This document shows positions 9,075-17,997 of a stretch of 64,000 nucleotides of DNA, piece after piece. The notes under the pieces are model-generated. The model was not told where the DNA came from. It did not search any database and saw only the letters and a list, made by a program, of their open reading frames with translations. Source of the stretch: Granulosicoccus sp947495035 (lineage in GTDB: Bacteria > Pseudomonadota > Gammaproteobacteria > Granulosicoccales > Granulosicoccaceae); assembly GCF_050589605.1 (NCBI RefSeq), contig NZ_JBNGOO010000012.1. The stretch is one strand, 5' to 3'. Every line of letters begins with the position of its first letter. Within the stretch, counting starts at the first letter, position 1. Made by a program: the position numbers and the translations under genes.

Positions 9075-9118
9075 GCCGCCGCCGCCGGCACGGCATGCAG
9101 GTGCCAGGCGGCAGCGGC
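9075..9118. terminator. Long hairpin between convergent rppH and hemJ
   Basis: GCCGC-C-GCCGCC-GGCAC, loop, GTGCC-A-GGCGGC-A-GCGGC forms about 16 base pairs with small bulges, just after the rppH stop and just before the hemJ stop. There is no clear T-tract on either strand. It is probably a shared transcription barrier or a 3'-end stabiliser. Confidence 0.5.
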
Positions 9119-9125
9119 CGACGGT

Positions 9126-9557
9126 TCATCCGTTGAAGGGTCGTACGATGACCAGAATGACGATGCCTGCCAGAAACAGGACAGGCACTTCATTGAACCA
9201 GCGATACCAGACATGCGATCGCGTGTTGGCATCATCGCGAAACACCTTCACCAGGTGTGCACAATAGACGTGGTAGACGATCAGCCCGCTGACCAGCAGC
9301 AGTTTCAGCTTCATCCAGTCCAGCGTCAGCAACCCGGGCAGCCAGATGATCAACAGCAGGCTGCCAAAGACGATGGTCAGCAGGCCGCCGATATTCGTCA
9401 TGGCCATCAGCTTTCGCTCCATGACCTTGAACGTTTCCATTTGTGCAAGATTGTTCTGGTCGCTCATGGCGTGATACACGAAGACACGCGGCAGGTAGAA
9501 CAGTCCGGCAAACCAGGTGACCATGAAGATCACGTGCAGGGATTTCATCCAGAGCAT
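9126..9557 (-). CDS. hemJ: Protoporphyrinogen oxidase HemJ
   Basis: Small integral membrane enzyme that oxidises protoporphyrinogen IX to protoporphyrin IX in haem synthesis. The 143-residue protein has about four transmembrane helices and the family features: an early conserved His in KSLHVIFMVTWFAGLFYLPR, and the MKLKLLLVSGLIVYH helix. It begins 2 bases after the stop of the thioredoxin-like gene, so the two are probably co-transcribed. Confidence 0.92.
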   Translation of the reverse strand: MLWMKSLHVIFMVTWFAGLFYLPRVFVYHAMSDQNNLAQMETFKVMERKLMAMTNIGGLLTIVFGSLLLIIWLPGLLTLDWMKLKLLLVSGLIVYHVYCAHLVKVFRDDANTRSHVWYRWFNEVPVLFLAGIVILVIVRPFNG

Positions 9558-9559
9558 TA

Positions 9560-10156
9560 TCAGCTGATTCCGAACAGTTCGTCGAGTTCTTCGCGCAGTC
9601 CGTCGAACGGTATGGCGCCGACGTAACGCTTGACCAGTCTACCTTCCGAATCAAGCAGGTAACTGGTCGGGGTGCCCTTGATGCCGCCGAAGGCGGCGAC
9701 GGCCTCTCCATTGATATCCAGCGCTACCGGAAACGGGAAATTCCAGGCCTCTGCCAACTCCAGCACATGGTTGGGTGGGTCGTAGGCCATGGCGACGGCC
9801 ACCAGCTCCAGGCCCTTGTCGGCGTAGTCGCCATACAGACGAGCCATGTCCGGCATCTCCTTCACGCAGATGACACAGCTGGTCGACCAGAAATTGATCA
9901 GCAGTGGTCCCGTGGCGTCGCCAACCTTCACGGGCTGGCCGGAGAGTGTCTTCAGGGTGAGCTCGGCAACCGAATCGTCCAGCTCGGTACGGTTGCTGCA
10001 TGAGGCAAGCAATGCCATGGCCAGCAGGCACTGGATGAGCAGTCGCCAATGAATCGACACCGTGTCTGCCAGGCTGATTCTTGCGGATGTCCGATCCGGA
10101 CGTTTGCGGGGATACGGCACGATTTTCAGTCGCTGCTTGTGGATGGGGTCAATCAT
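9560..10156 (-). CDS. TlpA/ResA-like thioredoxin-fold lipoprotein
   Basis: Probable envelope thiol-disulfide reductase. The ATG gives 198 residues; a hydrophobic signal segment ends in a lipobox (LLAS-C near residue 53), followed by a TlpA-like domain with the active site CVIC in FWSTSCVICVKEMP and a cis-Pro loop GIKGTPTSYLLD. The 30 residues before the hydrophobic segment are long and basic. A GTG at 10060 would give a conventional lipoprotein signal and may be the real start, but neither has a clear ribosome-binding site. Placement before hemJ fits a role in haem or cytochrome biogenesis; this is inference. Confidence 0.8.
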   Translation of the reverse strand: MIDPIHKQRLKIVPYPRKRPDRTSARISLADTVSIHWRLLIQCLLAMALLASCSNRTELDDSVAELTLKTLSGQPVKVGDATGPLLINFWSTSCVICVKEMPDMARLYGDYADKGLELVAVAMAYDPPNHVLELAEAWNFPFPVALDINGEAVAAFGGIKGTPTSYLLDSEGRLVKRYVGAIPFDGLREELDELFGIS

Positions 10157-10373
10157 ACCGAGTCGTGACCTTGTTCGTCTGATTCATGCGGCAATGTGTA
10201 CAGGACAACAAAACGCTAAGGAAATTCGAGGAGTGGCCGACATTTTTGATGGACGTTTCTGTTCTGACTCAAGTTTTTTCTCGGCGGGGCTTGCGTTGCC
10301 CGCTGGATCGCCAAATTCAAAACGCTTCCACGCAGGAATGTGATGAAGCAGTCGTTAACTGGAGAATTGTTTC

Positions 10374-10877
10374 ATGAGAAGACTACTCAGCGGATTGGTG
10401 CTGAGCCTTGGCCTACTGGCAGGCACTGCGCACGCAGATGTCACCAAGCTGTATTTTGGCGCAGGGTTTGCCGACGGCAGTGTCGATGTCACCGACGGTG
10501 GTGACAAGAGCCTGGGCACCATCACGGCCACTGTCGGTATCCAGTTACTCGACTTTGTCGGTATCGAACTTGAAGCGGGAGCCGCCTCTGATCAGAGTGG
10601 CAGCATCCTCAGCGACTCCCTGGTGAGTTATCAGGCAGCCATGTTGCGTCTGGGCTACCGCTGGGACCGAGTCGGGGTCTATGTGCTGGGCGGCCATGCA
10701 AGACTGGATATCGACGAGGACTTCAACGACAGCGATGCGGGTACGGCGGTGGGCTTCGGCATCAATCTGTTCGGTAACGAGACCACTGCCCTGAATCTGC
10801 ATGTGCTCGATTTCGATGACGGTGCGTTCACCACGACGACCATCGGTTTTCAGCACTACTTCGGCGGGTTCCGGTAG
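10374..10877 (+). CDS. Small outer-membrane beta-barrel protein
   Basis: 167 residues with a clear signal peptide (MRRLLSG...LAGTAHA, cleavage after about 21) and then alternating hydrophobic/polar strands rich in Gly, Asp and aromatics, ending HYFGGFR. The length suits an 8-stranded barrel of the OmpA/OmpW-like small porin type, but I cannot name the family. CTGGAG lies about 8 bases before the ATG. A lipoprotein gene with Ig repeats starts 33 bases downstream, so the two probably form an operon at the cell surface. Confidence 0.75.
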   Translation: MRRLLSGLVLSLGLLAGTAHADVTKLYFGAGFADGSVDVTDGGDKSLGTITATVGIQLLDFVGIELEAGAASDQSGSILSDSLVSYQAAMLRLGYRWDRVGVYVLGGHARLDIDEDFNDSDAGTAVGFGINLFGNETTALNLHVLDFDDGAFTTTTIGFQHYFGGFR

Positions 10878-10910
10878 GTCATGCTCATGCGCAGAAGAGA
10901 GTCTGAAAAA

Positions 10911-12869
10911 ATGGACAAGTTGAATCTGGGTGTATTGCTGCTGGCGACCAGTATCTTGCTGTCGGCCTGCGGACAACGCAATGAAGACGGCACCACTGAC
11001 AGTACCGGTCAGCCGGACTTCAATACCGGTGGCGATGTCGATAACGGCACTGATGGAGATGGCGATGGCGGCAGCGCCGATGAGCTCAGTCTGCGTGTAT
11101 TGAGCAATGTCAACAGCATCAATACCGGCGGCACCGATGTAGCCAACATTACAGCTCTGGTGACAGATGAGAACAACAATGCTCTGGCGGATACGCCGGT
11201 AACCTTCAGTTCGACCGGCGGTGTACTGCAGAACATCTCTGAAACTACCGATGAGAACGGCGAGGCCAGCGCCACGCTGAAGCTTCCCCAGGATTTTCAG
11301 AACCGGGACATCATCGTTACCGTCGCTTCGGGCAGCAACGATGCGGAAGTCAAGGTGACGGCACTGGGTAGCACGCTCGAGGTGACCGGGCCGGACACAC
11401 TGGTTCTGGGTGACAAGGCAGAGTTGGTACTGAGCCTGATTGCCGGTAATGGTGAGCCGATATCCAATCAGGTGATCGATGTAACCTCATCGGTCGGCAA
11501 CAGCATCGAACCGTCGCTGGTCGTCACGGACCCTGATGGACGGGTGTCCATTCTGGTCGGTTCGGACAATTCCGACGACAAGATCCGCATCAGTGCGCTG
11601 AACAGTACGGTCACCGCCACGCACAGTTTCGAAGTTGCAGAAGATGTTCTGCGCTTTGCCAGCAATACCAGTAATGCGGAATTGCCCGTGTCCCAGAACA
11701 ATCGCATCGTCGTCTTCTGGAGCAGCCAGGGGTCGGTGGTGTCGGGGCGCGAGCTGCGTTTTTCCACCACTGCCGGTGAGATCGTGGGTGACTCTACGGT
11801 GTTGACGGATGCAACCGGCAAGGCGACGATTCTGCTTCGCTCGAGCAGCGCCGGCCCTGCCAAGGTGACGGTGGAAGGTGCACAGGCCGGCAATCCCAAG
11901 ACCAGTGTCGATGTGGAATTCGTGGCCACGGTGCCGGGCGATGTGTCCATAGACGCAACAACCACACGGGTGCATGCAAACGAGGCGAGCACCCTGATGG
12001 CGCTGGTTACCGATGACAATGGCAATCCGGTGAAGAATCAGACCGTGGACTTCACCAGTGTGGACCTGAAGGGCGGTCAGCTGAATCCGGCATCGGCCAA
12101 GACCAACAGTTCGGGGGTGGCCAGTGTTGCGTTTACTGCCGGTGCCAATGCCACCGAGCTGGATGACATCCTGATCGAAGCCCGTGTCAAGGGAACGGAA
12201 CTGATGGATGAGCTGAATCTGACGGTGGTCGAGCGTGCTCTGAATGTGACGATTGGTACATCGAACGAAATCAACATCAAGCCGCTGGGTACCCAGTATG
12301 CATTGCCGTTCATCGTGCAGGTTGCCGATGGTAGTGGTACCCCATTGGAAGATGCCACCGTGAAACTGTCCATCCGCCCGATTCGATACACGAAGGGGTA
12401 TATGGTTCTGGTCAACGAAGGTGGCTTCGAGTATGCCCCGGATATCGAGAACTGGTCGGCACATCATTGGGCCATGTTCGGTGGCAGTGTCAACTGCGAC
12501 AGTGAAGATGACAATGGCAACCGTCTGCTGGACTCCGGCGAGGACTTCAACAACAACGGTTCGCTGGACCCGCAGGATCCGGCCGCGCTGGCTGCCATCG
12601 ATGATGAGGACTACGCCACCATTTCCGGTGGGTCTCTGACCACGGACAAGAACGGCTCGGGGTATTTCGAGATGCTGTATCCGGCCAGTAATTCCCTGTG
12701 GTCCTATGTCGAGATAACGGCCAGGGCTGAGGCTTTGGGGGCAGAGGCGGACGATTCCTTCAGAACGACACTCCCGTTGCCAAGCTCGGAAGTGACCAAG
12801 GATGACGAGATTCCAGCCAACCATATCAGTCCGTACGGATCGGACCTGGATTGCAGCAACACCAACTGA
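10911..12869 (+). CDS. Lipoprotein with tandem bacterial Ig-like (Big_1) domains
   Basis: 652 residues from the ATG at 10911 (an in-frame start at 10881 adds 10). A type II signal peptide ends in the lipobox LLSAC near residue 20, followed by an acidic D/G/T-rich linker. At least four repeats of about 95 residues follow, each with the Big_1 pattern of an ITALVTDENNNAL-type strand, then PVTFSST and a DENGEASATL-type strand; a fifth is degenerate. Residues about 526-558 hold two Asp/Asn-rich loops (DSEDDNGNRLLDSGED and NNNGSLDP) that look like calcium-binding EF-hand or dockerin-type loops. Such proteins usually act as adhesins or surface spacers. The partner may be the upstream barrel protein. 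Confidence 0.82.
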   Translation: MDKLNLGVLLLATSILLSACGQRNEDGTTDSTGQPDFNTGGDVDNGTDGDGDGGSADELSLRVLSNVNSINTGGTDVANITALVTDENNNALADTPVTFSSTGGVLQNISETTDENGEASATLKLPQDFQNRDIIVTVASGSNDAEVKVTALGSTLEVTGPDTLVLGDKAELVLSLIAGNGEPISNQVIDVTSSVGNSIEPSLVVTDPDGRVSILVGSDNSDDKIRISALNSTVTATHSFEVAEDVLRFASNTSNAELPVSQNNRIVVFWSSQGSVVSGRELRFSTTAGEIVGDSTVLTDATGKATILLRSSSAGPAKVTVEGAQAGNPKTSVDVEFVATVPGDVSIDATTTRVHANEASTLMALVTDDNGNPVKNQTVDFTSVDLKGGQLNPASAKTNSSGVASVAFTAGANATELDDILIEARVKGTELMDELNLTVVERALNVTIGTSNEINIKPLGTQYALPFIVQVADGSGTPLEDATVKLSIRPIRYTKGYMVLVNEGGFEYAPDIENWSAHHWAMFGGSVNCDSEDDNGNRLLDSGEDFNNNGSLDPQDPAALAAIDDEDYATISGGSLTTDKNGSGYFEMLYPASNSLWSYVEITARAEALGAEADDSFRTTLPLPSSEVTKDDEIPANHISPYGSDLDCSNTN

Positions 12870-13154
12870 GGGCGTGAGTCGGTTCATCGAAGTGGGCATG
12901 TCGTTCCGGGCTCCGTGTCCCGGACGGCATGCGTCGGACTGTATGCCAGGTATCACGCATTTCGGCCCGTACCTTGCGGACGGCAAGTCTCGAACCACGG
13001 ATCCCGGGTGCAGTCCGGACTACGCGTCCCGAACACATCCCATGAGGGATGATCAGTAAACTTTTCCGGATGTTAGCCGCCATCATTCTCAGAATCAGTG
13101 GTTTTGCCGAGACGGTATCAAGCGCCGATCGGTCAACAGGAAGATACAGGTACT

Positions 13155-14435
13155 ATGGTTTTCAAGAGCGATTCGAACCCAGTGACATCAGGCGCCGATG
13201 AGAGCGGGTCGGTGATATTGGCGGCGGCCGCTGCCGTGTCGCCAGTAAGCGAACTGAACGCCAGCAATCGCGAGGCCCTGTGCAAGACTGCCACCGTGGT
13301 ACATGTGCAGCGCAACGACCAGATAAAGCCCGAGAACTCCCACCGCTGGCTGATGTACCTTGTTGATGGTTCCCTCAATCTGTATTCCGGCAAGGATGAG
13401 GTGGGTGTCATCAATGCCAACACAAGCGAAGCCCTGCAGCCCCTGTTTCAGGACAAGGGCGCGTACCAGAGTGCGCGAACCAGTACGGTGGCGAGAATCG
13501 TCAGATTCGGCCGCGAGCAACTGAGCATATTGCTCAAGGAACAGCAGAAAAACGCCATCAGTGTGATGGATGTTCAGGTCGGAGAGGACGACAATGTCGT
13601 CTTTGACGATATCGTGGCGGCCATCAAGAGTCGTAACGTCACGCTGGCCAGCTCCAGGGATGCTGCCACCCGGATTCTGGCTGCCTACAAGCAGGTCGGT
13701 GGTATTCCCGAGTTGGCCGAAGTCATTCAGAGCGACCCCGGACTCGCTGTGCATATCGTGCGAGTTGCCAACAGTATTGACGCTGCCAGTTCGGATGCCA
13801 CCTCCAGTATTCGCGGTGCCATCACCCGTATGGGGGTGGAGGAAACCCAGCGCAATCTGTCGGAGCTCCTGCAACGAAATACCATGATTCCCGCCAATGA
13901 AGTGATTGGCAAACGACTGCGCAGGTACATCCAGCGCACACGATTGTCATCGGCCATCGTTCAGGTGCTGGCCAGAGAGGTGCCGCATCTGAAGCCGGAA
14001 GTGGCCATGATGGTGGCTCTGACGGCTGACGTGGGTGAGCTGCTGATACTGACGCATGCCAATCAGCATGCCGATCGCTTCAATGATGAAGAGCAACTGG
14101 CTGGTGTGATCGACAAGCTGCGAGTCATCGTCAGTAGCTGGTTGATCGCCGACTGGGACTTTCCGGTCGAGTTCATCGATGCCTGCCAGACTGCGCGCGA
14201 CTGGTATCGCAATCATAACGGTGAAATCACCTATACGGATCTTGTGACGGCAGCACTGCTGATCATTCAATCCGAAATGCCGGAGCCGAAGCAGAGTTCC
14301 ATCCCGAGTGCCAACAATCTGTTGCTGGCTCGTCGACTGCAGCAGGCCGGTATCGACCTGACTACACCCGGTGAAATCGTCAAGGCGGCAACCGGCCGAC
14401 TGGTCACGGTCGAGGCGCTGCTCAAGGCCAGCTGA
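13155..14435 (+). CDS. HDOD domain protein with N-terminal sensor-like region
   Basis: 426 residues from the ATG at 13155, preceded by AGGAAG. Residues about 35-135 have the spacing of a cyclic-nucleotide-binding-like beta-roll (RNDQIKPENSHRWLMYLVDG, then a C-terminal strand VARIVRFGREQLSILL). Residues about 175-380 are an HDOD domain, with signatures LAEVIQSDPGLAVHIVRVAN and SSIRGAITRMGVEE. The catalytic HD pair of true HD-GYP enzymes is absent, as expected for HDOD, which is a signalling or scaffolding fold. Target unknown. It stands alone, with more than 200 bases on each side. Confidence 0.85.
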   Translation: MVFKSDSNPVTSGADESGSVILAAAAAVSPVSELNASNREALCKTATVVHVQRNDQIKPENSHRWLMYLVDGSLNLYSGKDEVGVINANTSEALQPLFQDKGAYQSARTSTVARIVRFGREQLSILLKEQQKNAISVMDVQVGEDDNVVFDDIVAAIKSRNVTLASSRDAATRILAAYKQVGGIPELAEVIQSDPGLAVHIVRVANSIDAASSDATSSIRGAITRMGVEETQRNLSELLQRNTMIPANEVIGKRLRRYIQRTRLSSAIVQVLAREVPHLKPEVAMMVALTADVGELLILTHANQHADRFNDEEQLAGVIDKLRVIVSSWLIADWDFPVEFIDACQTARDWYRNHNGEITYTDLVTAALLIIQSEMPEPKQSSIPSANNLLLARRLQQAGIDLTTPGEIVKAATGRLVTVEALLKAS

Positions 14436-15243
14436 AGCGCTCGATTGACAGAGGTCTTGTAGTATCGGTGTAGTGTGGCGGTGGACGATGGTCTCCGTGC
14501 TCACTTCAATACCACAGCTCCGGCACTCTTATGTTGGTGTCGCAGGTTTGCGTGCTGTGCTGTCATCGCCAGCGTTTCAGGCTGCGGCCGGAGGCTGCGC
14601 CCAGGCGTGGTTTATATGAGGGGGCGATGTCGAACGTCGACCTGGATTGGCGTTTCCACGTAGCGCCTGACAATGTCCCGTCTGTCGAGAGTCCGCAGAG
14701 CGATGATGCCTCGCGCAGCTCCAGAGCATGCTCTGCCATACCCCGGGTCGCGCCTACTGCCGCTGGCTATTCTCCCGACTGGTTTTTCAGCCGATTGAAG
14801 TGAAAATGCCGCTGTCGGCTTGCATGCCTGCGCTTGCTTGCGTGAATGCCCCGCGACTCGAACGGGCATGATTACACCGCAGTAATGACGGTTGCCAGTA
14901 CGCGGCCGGATCCCGTCAGCACTTGCTCATCGTGGCCGCAGGAATGTCTGTGTGAACCTGATGCCGATGTCATCCCGGGGAGATAAGCACAACTCCCGCC
15001 CTGTCGCAGAGGACCGCTTCAGCGTGTGAACTGCTCCCATGGCCGGACATATCCCCCCGCGCCTTGCAGTTCGGAAAGATTGCATGGCAACGCCTCCTTC
15101 CGGTTCCGGGAAGCCTGTTTGGCGACAGGTGTCGGCGGGATTGTCCATTTTTCAATCGTGCTGTGTCCCCGCAAGCCTGCTGTAGATTTATCTCCAACGT
15201 TTACAGCCAATCACGGCGAGAAACGATTAAAAGGGAGAACGTC
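14436..15243. other. 808-base stretch without a convincing gene
   Basis: Only short overlapping frames occur here on both strands. None shows a recognisable domain, signal peptide or biased composition. The best small candidate is listed separately at 14627. I saw no tRNA-like fold, terminator or repeat array. A regulatory RNA or the remains of a lost gene is possible. Confidence 0.6.
14627..14803 (+). CDS. Possible 58-residue small protein, weak candidate
   Basis: ATG preceded by GAGGGGG at about 7 bases, a good ribosome-binding site. The product starts MSNVDLDWRFHVAPDNVPSV and is Ser/Pro/Asp-rich with no membrane segment or recognised domain. The support is the ribosome-binding site alone, in an otherwise empty region. 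Confidence 0.2.
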   Translation: MSNVDLDWRFHVAPDNVPSVESPQSDDASRSSRACSAIPRVAPTAAGYSPDWFFSRLK

Positions 15244-15408
15244 ATGCTTAGTTGGGCAATCGCATTTTTTGTCATCGCCATTATCGCAGCTGTTCTGGGT
15301 TTTGGTGGTATCGCCGGAAGCGCTACCAGCATCGCTCAGATTCTGTTTGTCGTATTTCTGATATTGGCCATCATTTCGTTCATTCGCGGGCGCGGTCCCA
15401 GGACATAG
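15244..15408 (+). CDS. DUF1328 small membrane protein (YtjA-like)
   Basis: 54 residues with two hydrophobic helices (about 3-20 and 28-47) and the family features LSWAIAFFVIAIIAAVLGFGG and GSATSIAQILFVVF, ending in a basic RGRGPRT. AAAAGGGAG lies just upstream of the ATG. DUF1328 proteins are widespread, function unknown, and often lie near CsbD and BON genes that respond to osmotic or stationary-phase stress; both types occur next here. The gene is too short for most automated cutoffs, but its sequence is typical of the family. Confidence 0.88.
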   Translation: MLSWAIAFFVIAIIAAVLGFGGIAGSATSIAQILFVVFLILAIISFIRGRGPRT

Positions 15409-15562
15409 ACGCCAGCTGAGCAGTGAGTGAAAGAGGCTGTAGAAGCCCGGTCATATCAGTGACAGATTTGGGTTGAACCGTTGCGAAAGCTTTGCGCGCG
15501 CACGGTGCAGCAAAGACACTTTCAATTACCGAAGTCATTATTAAAAGATGGAGATCATATTC

Positions 15563-15841
15563 ATGAAGCGCATCATTGGAGCATCAATAGTTGGTCTGGC
15601 ACTGCTTGGCGGTCCTGTTCTGGCTGATGACGGTGTATGGAATCAGGTGGAAGGTAACTGGGATCAGTTCAAGGGCAATGTCCAGGAGACATGGGGTGAC
15701 TTGACTGACGACGAAGTCGACCAGCTGTCAGGCAAGCGCGATCAGTTTGTCGGCATGATCAAGGAGAAATACGGAATCGCTCAGGAAGAGGCTGAGGCTC
15801 AGGTAGACAAGTGGGCTGAATCACTGGATATGGACGGATAG
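15563..15841 (+). CDS. CsbD-like stress protein with a signal peptide
   Basis: 92 residues. Positions 1-21 (MKRIIGASIVGLALLGGPVLA) look like a cleavable signal peptide. The rest matches the CsbD pattern: VEGNWDQFKGNVQETWGDLTDD, LSGKRDQFVGMIKEKYGIAQEEAEAQVDKW. Ordinary CsbD/YjbJ proteins are cytosolic and lack a signal, so export is unusual. GATGGAGAT precedes the ATG. It sits between the DUF1328 and BON-like genes on the same strand, with separate gaps of about 150 bases, so each may have its own promoter. Confidence 0.85.
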   Translation: MKRIIGASIVGLALLGGPVLADDGVWNQVEGNWDQFKGNVQETWGDLTDDEVDQLSGKRDQFVGMIKEKYGIAQEEAEAQVDKWAESLDMDG

Positions 15842-15985
15842 AAACCATCCTTTACGGATGGCGATTGCACGCCCATCCGGCATTTGCAAGTTCAGGGCTG
15901 TGACAGATCGGGATTGCAAGTCGAACAACCGAGACTGAATTCGCCCTTGTATTACCAACCACAATCAACGAAAGAGGATATATCA

Positions 15986-16294
15986 ATGAAAGTATCAAAT
16001 ACACTGACTGCCATCACCGCTGCCGGCATGTTGACCATGATGTCTCTCGGTAATGTAGCTCTGGCTGATGCATCCGATGCGGCCAAGGTGGAAGCTACCG
16101 AACTGCAGAGTGATATCCAGCTGCATCCCATGCTCGGATCTTATGGTATTTCGGTGAATCCGATGGAAGACGGCACACTTGCAATTGAAGGTATTGTCGA
16201 TGATCAGCAGGCTTTCGATGCACTGAACCAGCTCATCGAGGAGCGTACCGAGAGTTCCAACACGAAGATCGAGAACAACGTCGCTCGTTCGTGA
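15986..16294 (+). CDS. Periplasmic BON-domain-like protein
   Basis: 102 residues from the ATG at 15986, which has AAAGAGGA just upstream; the frame is open about 100 bases further 5' without conserved sequence. A signal peptide ends near residue 25 (NVALA). The mature part resembles a single BON domain (GISVNPMEDGTLAIEGIVDDQQAFDALNQLI), as in OsmY-like proteins thought to act at the envelope under osmotic stress. It is the last of three small stress-type genes, followed by a strong terminator. Confidence 0.75.
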   Translation: MKVSNTLTAITAAGMLTMMSLGNVALADASDAAKVEATELQSDIQLHPMLGSYGISVNPMEDGTLAIEGIVDDQQAFDALNQLIEERTESSNTKIENNVARS

Positions 16295-16357
16295 CCGGTT
16301 GAGTGACAGCGTTCCCCAAGTACGCTGTTCACTCGCCATGTAGGTCTGAAGCAGGAG

Positions 16358-16385
16358 AAAGCCGGACTTGGTCCGGCTTTTTTTC
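16358..16385 (+). terminator. Rho-independent terminator
   Basis: AGCCGGAC-TTG-GTCCGGCT followed by TTTTTTT, preceded by AAA. Perfect 8-bp GC-rich stem and a T-run on the plus strand. Ends the transcript of the BON-like gene before the convergent uxaC. Confidence 0.92.
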
Positions 16386-16430
16386 GGCCTGGAAAAACGC
16401 CTGAAAGACTCCAGCCGTCGTTGCTGGCAA

Positions 16431-17837
16431 CTACAGGCCGTAGGCGCTCTTCGCCAGATCGTAGGTCAAGGCCTGAGCGACCTCTCCGGCATCGTCTTCA
16501 CTCAATCTGCCACTGGCAACCAGTGTCCCCAAATAGGCGCAGTCGACACGTCGAGCGACATCGTGACGGGCGGGAATGGAGCAGAAGGCACGAGTATCAT
16601 CGTTGAAGCCTGCAGTATTGTAGAAGCCACAGGTCTCGGTCGTGCTTTCCCGGAAGCGGCGCATGCCTTCATAGCTGTCGAAGAACCACCAGGGTGGTCC
16701 CAGTTTCAAGGCAGGGTAGACCCCGGCCAGAGGCGCCAGCTCACGGGAAAAGGCTGTTTCGTCCAGTGTGAAAACGATGATGGTCAATTGTGGCTCCATA
16801 CCCACTGCATTGAGCAGCGGCTGAAGGGCATTGACGTAGTCGGTTCGTGTTGGAATATCGAATCCCTTGTCACGGCCAAAACGTGCCGCGACGCCGTGAT
16901 TGTGATTGCGCAGTGATCCGGGATGGATCTGCATGCTCAACCCGTCATCCAGGCTCATGCGGGCCATTTCGGTCAGCATCTGTCCACGAAAGGCATCCGC
17001 TTCCTCGGCACTGCAGCGCCCGCTTGACACCTTGTCGAACAGTCGCGTCATCTCGTCCTGACTGAAGTCTTCGGTGCGCGCCGTCGGGTGACCATGATCG
17101 GTTGCGGTAGCGCCGTGCTGTTTGAAAAACCGGCGACGTGCACGATGGGCATCCAGATAACCGGCATACGTGCTGGTGTCGCAGTCGGTCAACAGGCCAA
17201 GCTGCCTGACATTTTCCACGAATCCGTCGAACTCGGGGTCGGTCACGGCATCGGGTCGATAGGTCGTGATGACACGACCCTGCCAGTCCGATGCTGCGAG
17301 TGCACTGTGTGCCTCCAGCGGATCCAGGGCGCTCTCGGTCGTTGCCAGAAGCTCCATGTTGAATCGCTCGAACAGAGCGCGGGGACGAAATTCGTCGGTT
17401 GCCAGTTTCTCCGTGATCGTGTCATACATCCTGTCTGCCGTGGCGGCGTTCAGGTTCTCGGCAATACCGAATACCTGTTCGAAGGAGTGATCGATCCACA
17501 GCTGAGATGGCGTACCGCGAAAAAGATGATAATTCTCCGCAAAGACGCGCCAGATGGCTCTGGGATCCGTTTCCACGGCGCCGCCATCAACCCGAGGGAC
17601 ACCCAGCGACTCGAGGCTGATTCCCTGTGAAACCAGCATGCGGAATACATAATGGTCGGGAATGACGAACAACTCTGCGGCGTTGGGGAATGCGGCATTC
17701 TCGGCAAACCATCTCGGGTCCGTATGACCATGCGGACTGATGATGGGCAGGTCCGAAATGCGCTGGTAGAGTTCTCGTGCGATTGCCTGGCTGCGATTGT
17801 CGAGCGGGAAAAGTCTGTCCGGATCAAGCTGCGGCAT
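16431..17837 (-). CDS. uxaC: Glucuronate (uronate) isomerase
   Basis: Amidohydrolase-superfamily isomerase converting D-glucuronate to D-fructuronate or D-galacturonate to D-tagaturonate. From the ATG at 17837 it has 468 residues, the usual family length; a frame 15 residues longer exists. Visible family features are SPHGHTDPRWFAEN near residue 34 (metal-binding His-x-His) and LKLGPPWWFFDSYEGMRRFRE near the C-terminus. No other uronate-pathway gene (uxaA, uxaB, uxuAB, kdgK) lies within the window, so here it is an orphan; a sugar importer lies about 2 kb away on the same strand. Confidence 0.93.
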   Translation of the reverse strand: MPQLDPDRLFPLDNRSQAIARELYQRISDLPIISPHGHTDPRWFAENAAFPNAAELFVIPDHYVFRMLVSQGISLESLGVPRVDGGAVETDPRAIWRVFAENYHLFRGTPSQLWIDHSFEQVFGIAENLNAATADRMYDTITEKLATDEFRPRALFERFNMELLATTESALDPLEAHSALAASDWQGRVITTYRPDAVTDPEFDGFVENVRQLGLLTDCDTSTYAGYLDAHRARRRFFKQHGATATDHGHPTARTEDFSQDEMTRLFDKVSSGRCSAEEADAFRGQMLTEMARMSLDDGLSMQIHPGSLRNHNHGVAARFGRDKGFDIPTRTDYVNALQPLLNAVGMEPQLTIIVFTLDETAFSRELAPLAGVYPALKLGPPWWFFDSYEGMRRFRESTTETCGFYNTAGFNDDTRAFCSIPARHDVARRVDCAYLGTLVASGRLSEDDAGEVAQALTYDLAKSAYGL

Positions 17838-17940
17838 GATGATCGTATGACCTGTGTCGGCGAGTGACTGGAATTCCAGCAAGATAACATGACACGGGAA
17901 TGGCGCACAGTGGCCGTCAAGGCCGCAGACGGGAGAACCA

Positions 17941-17997
17941 GCCGGGCCTGTTGGACCCGGAGGATCAGGAGGCTCGTCCGTGAGCCCGTTCCTGATC
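17941..17997 (-). terminator. Tandem hairpins after hppD
   Basis: On the minus strand, GATCAGGA...TCCTGATC plus GGCTC/GAGCC form a 13-bp stem with a 3-base bulge at 17963-17997, overlapping the last bases of hppD. A second hairpin, CCGGG...CCCGG, lies at 17942-17960. Neither has a T-tract, so a Rho-independent role is uncertain. Confidence 0.45.

Noticed and set aside
11487..12998. 503-residue open frame opposite the Ig-repeat lipoprotein
   Set aside because: Antisense shadow; the plus-strand frame shows a lipobox and Big_1 repeats, whereas this frame has no recognisable feature.
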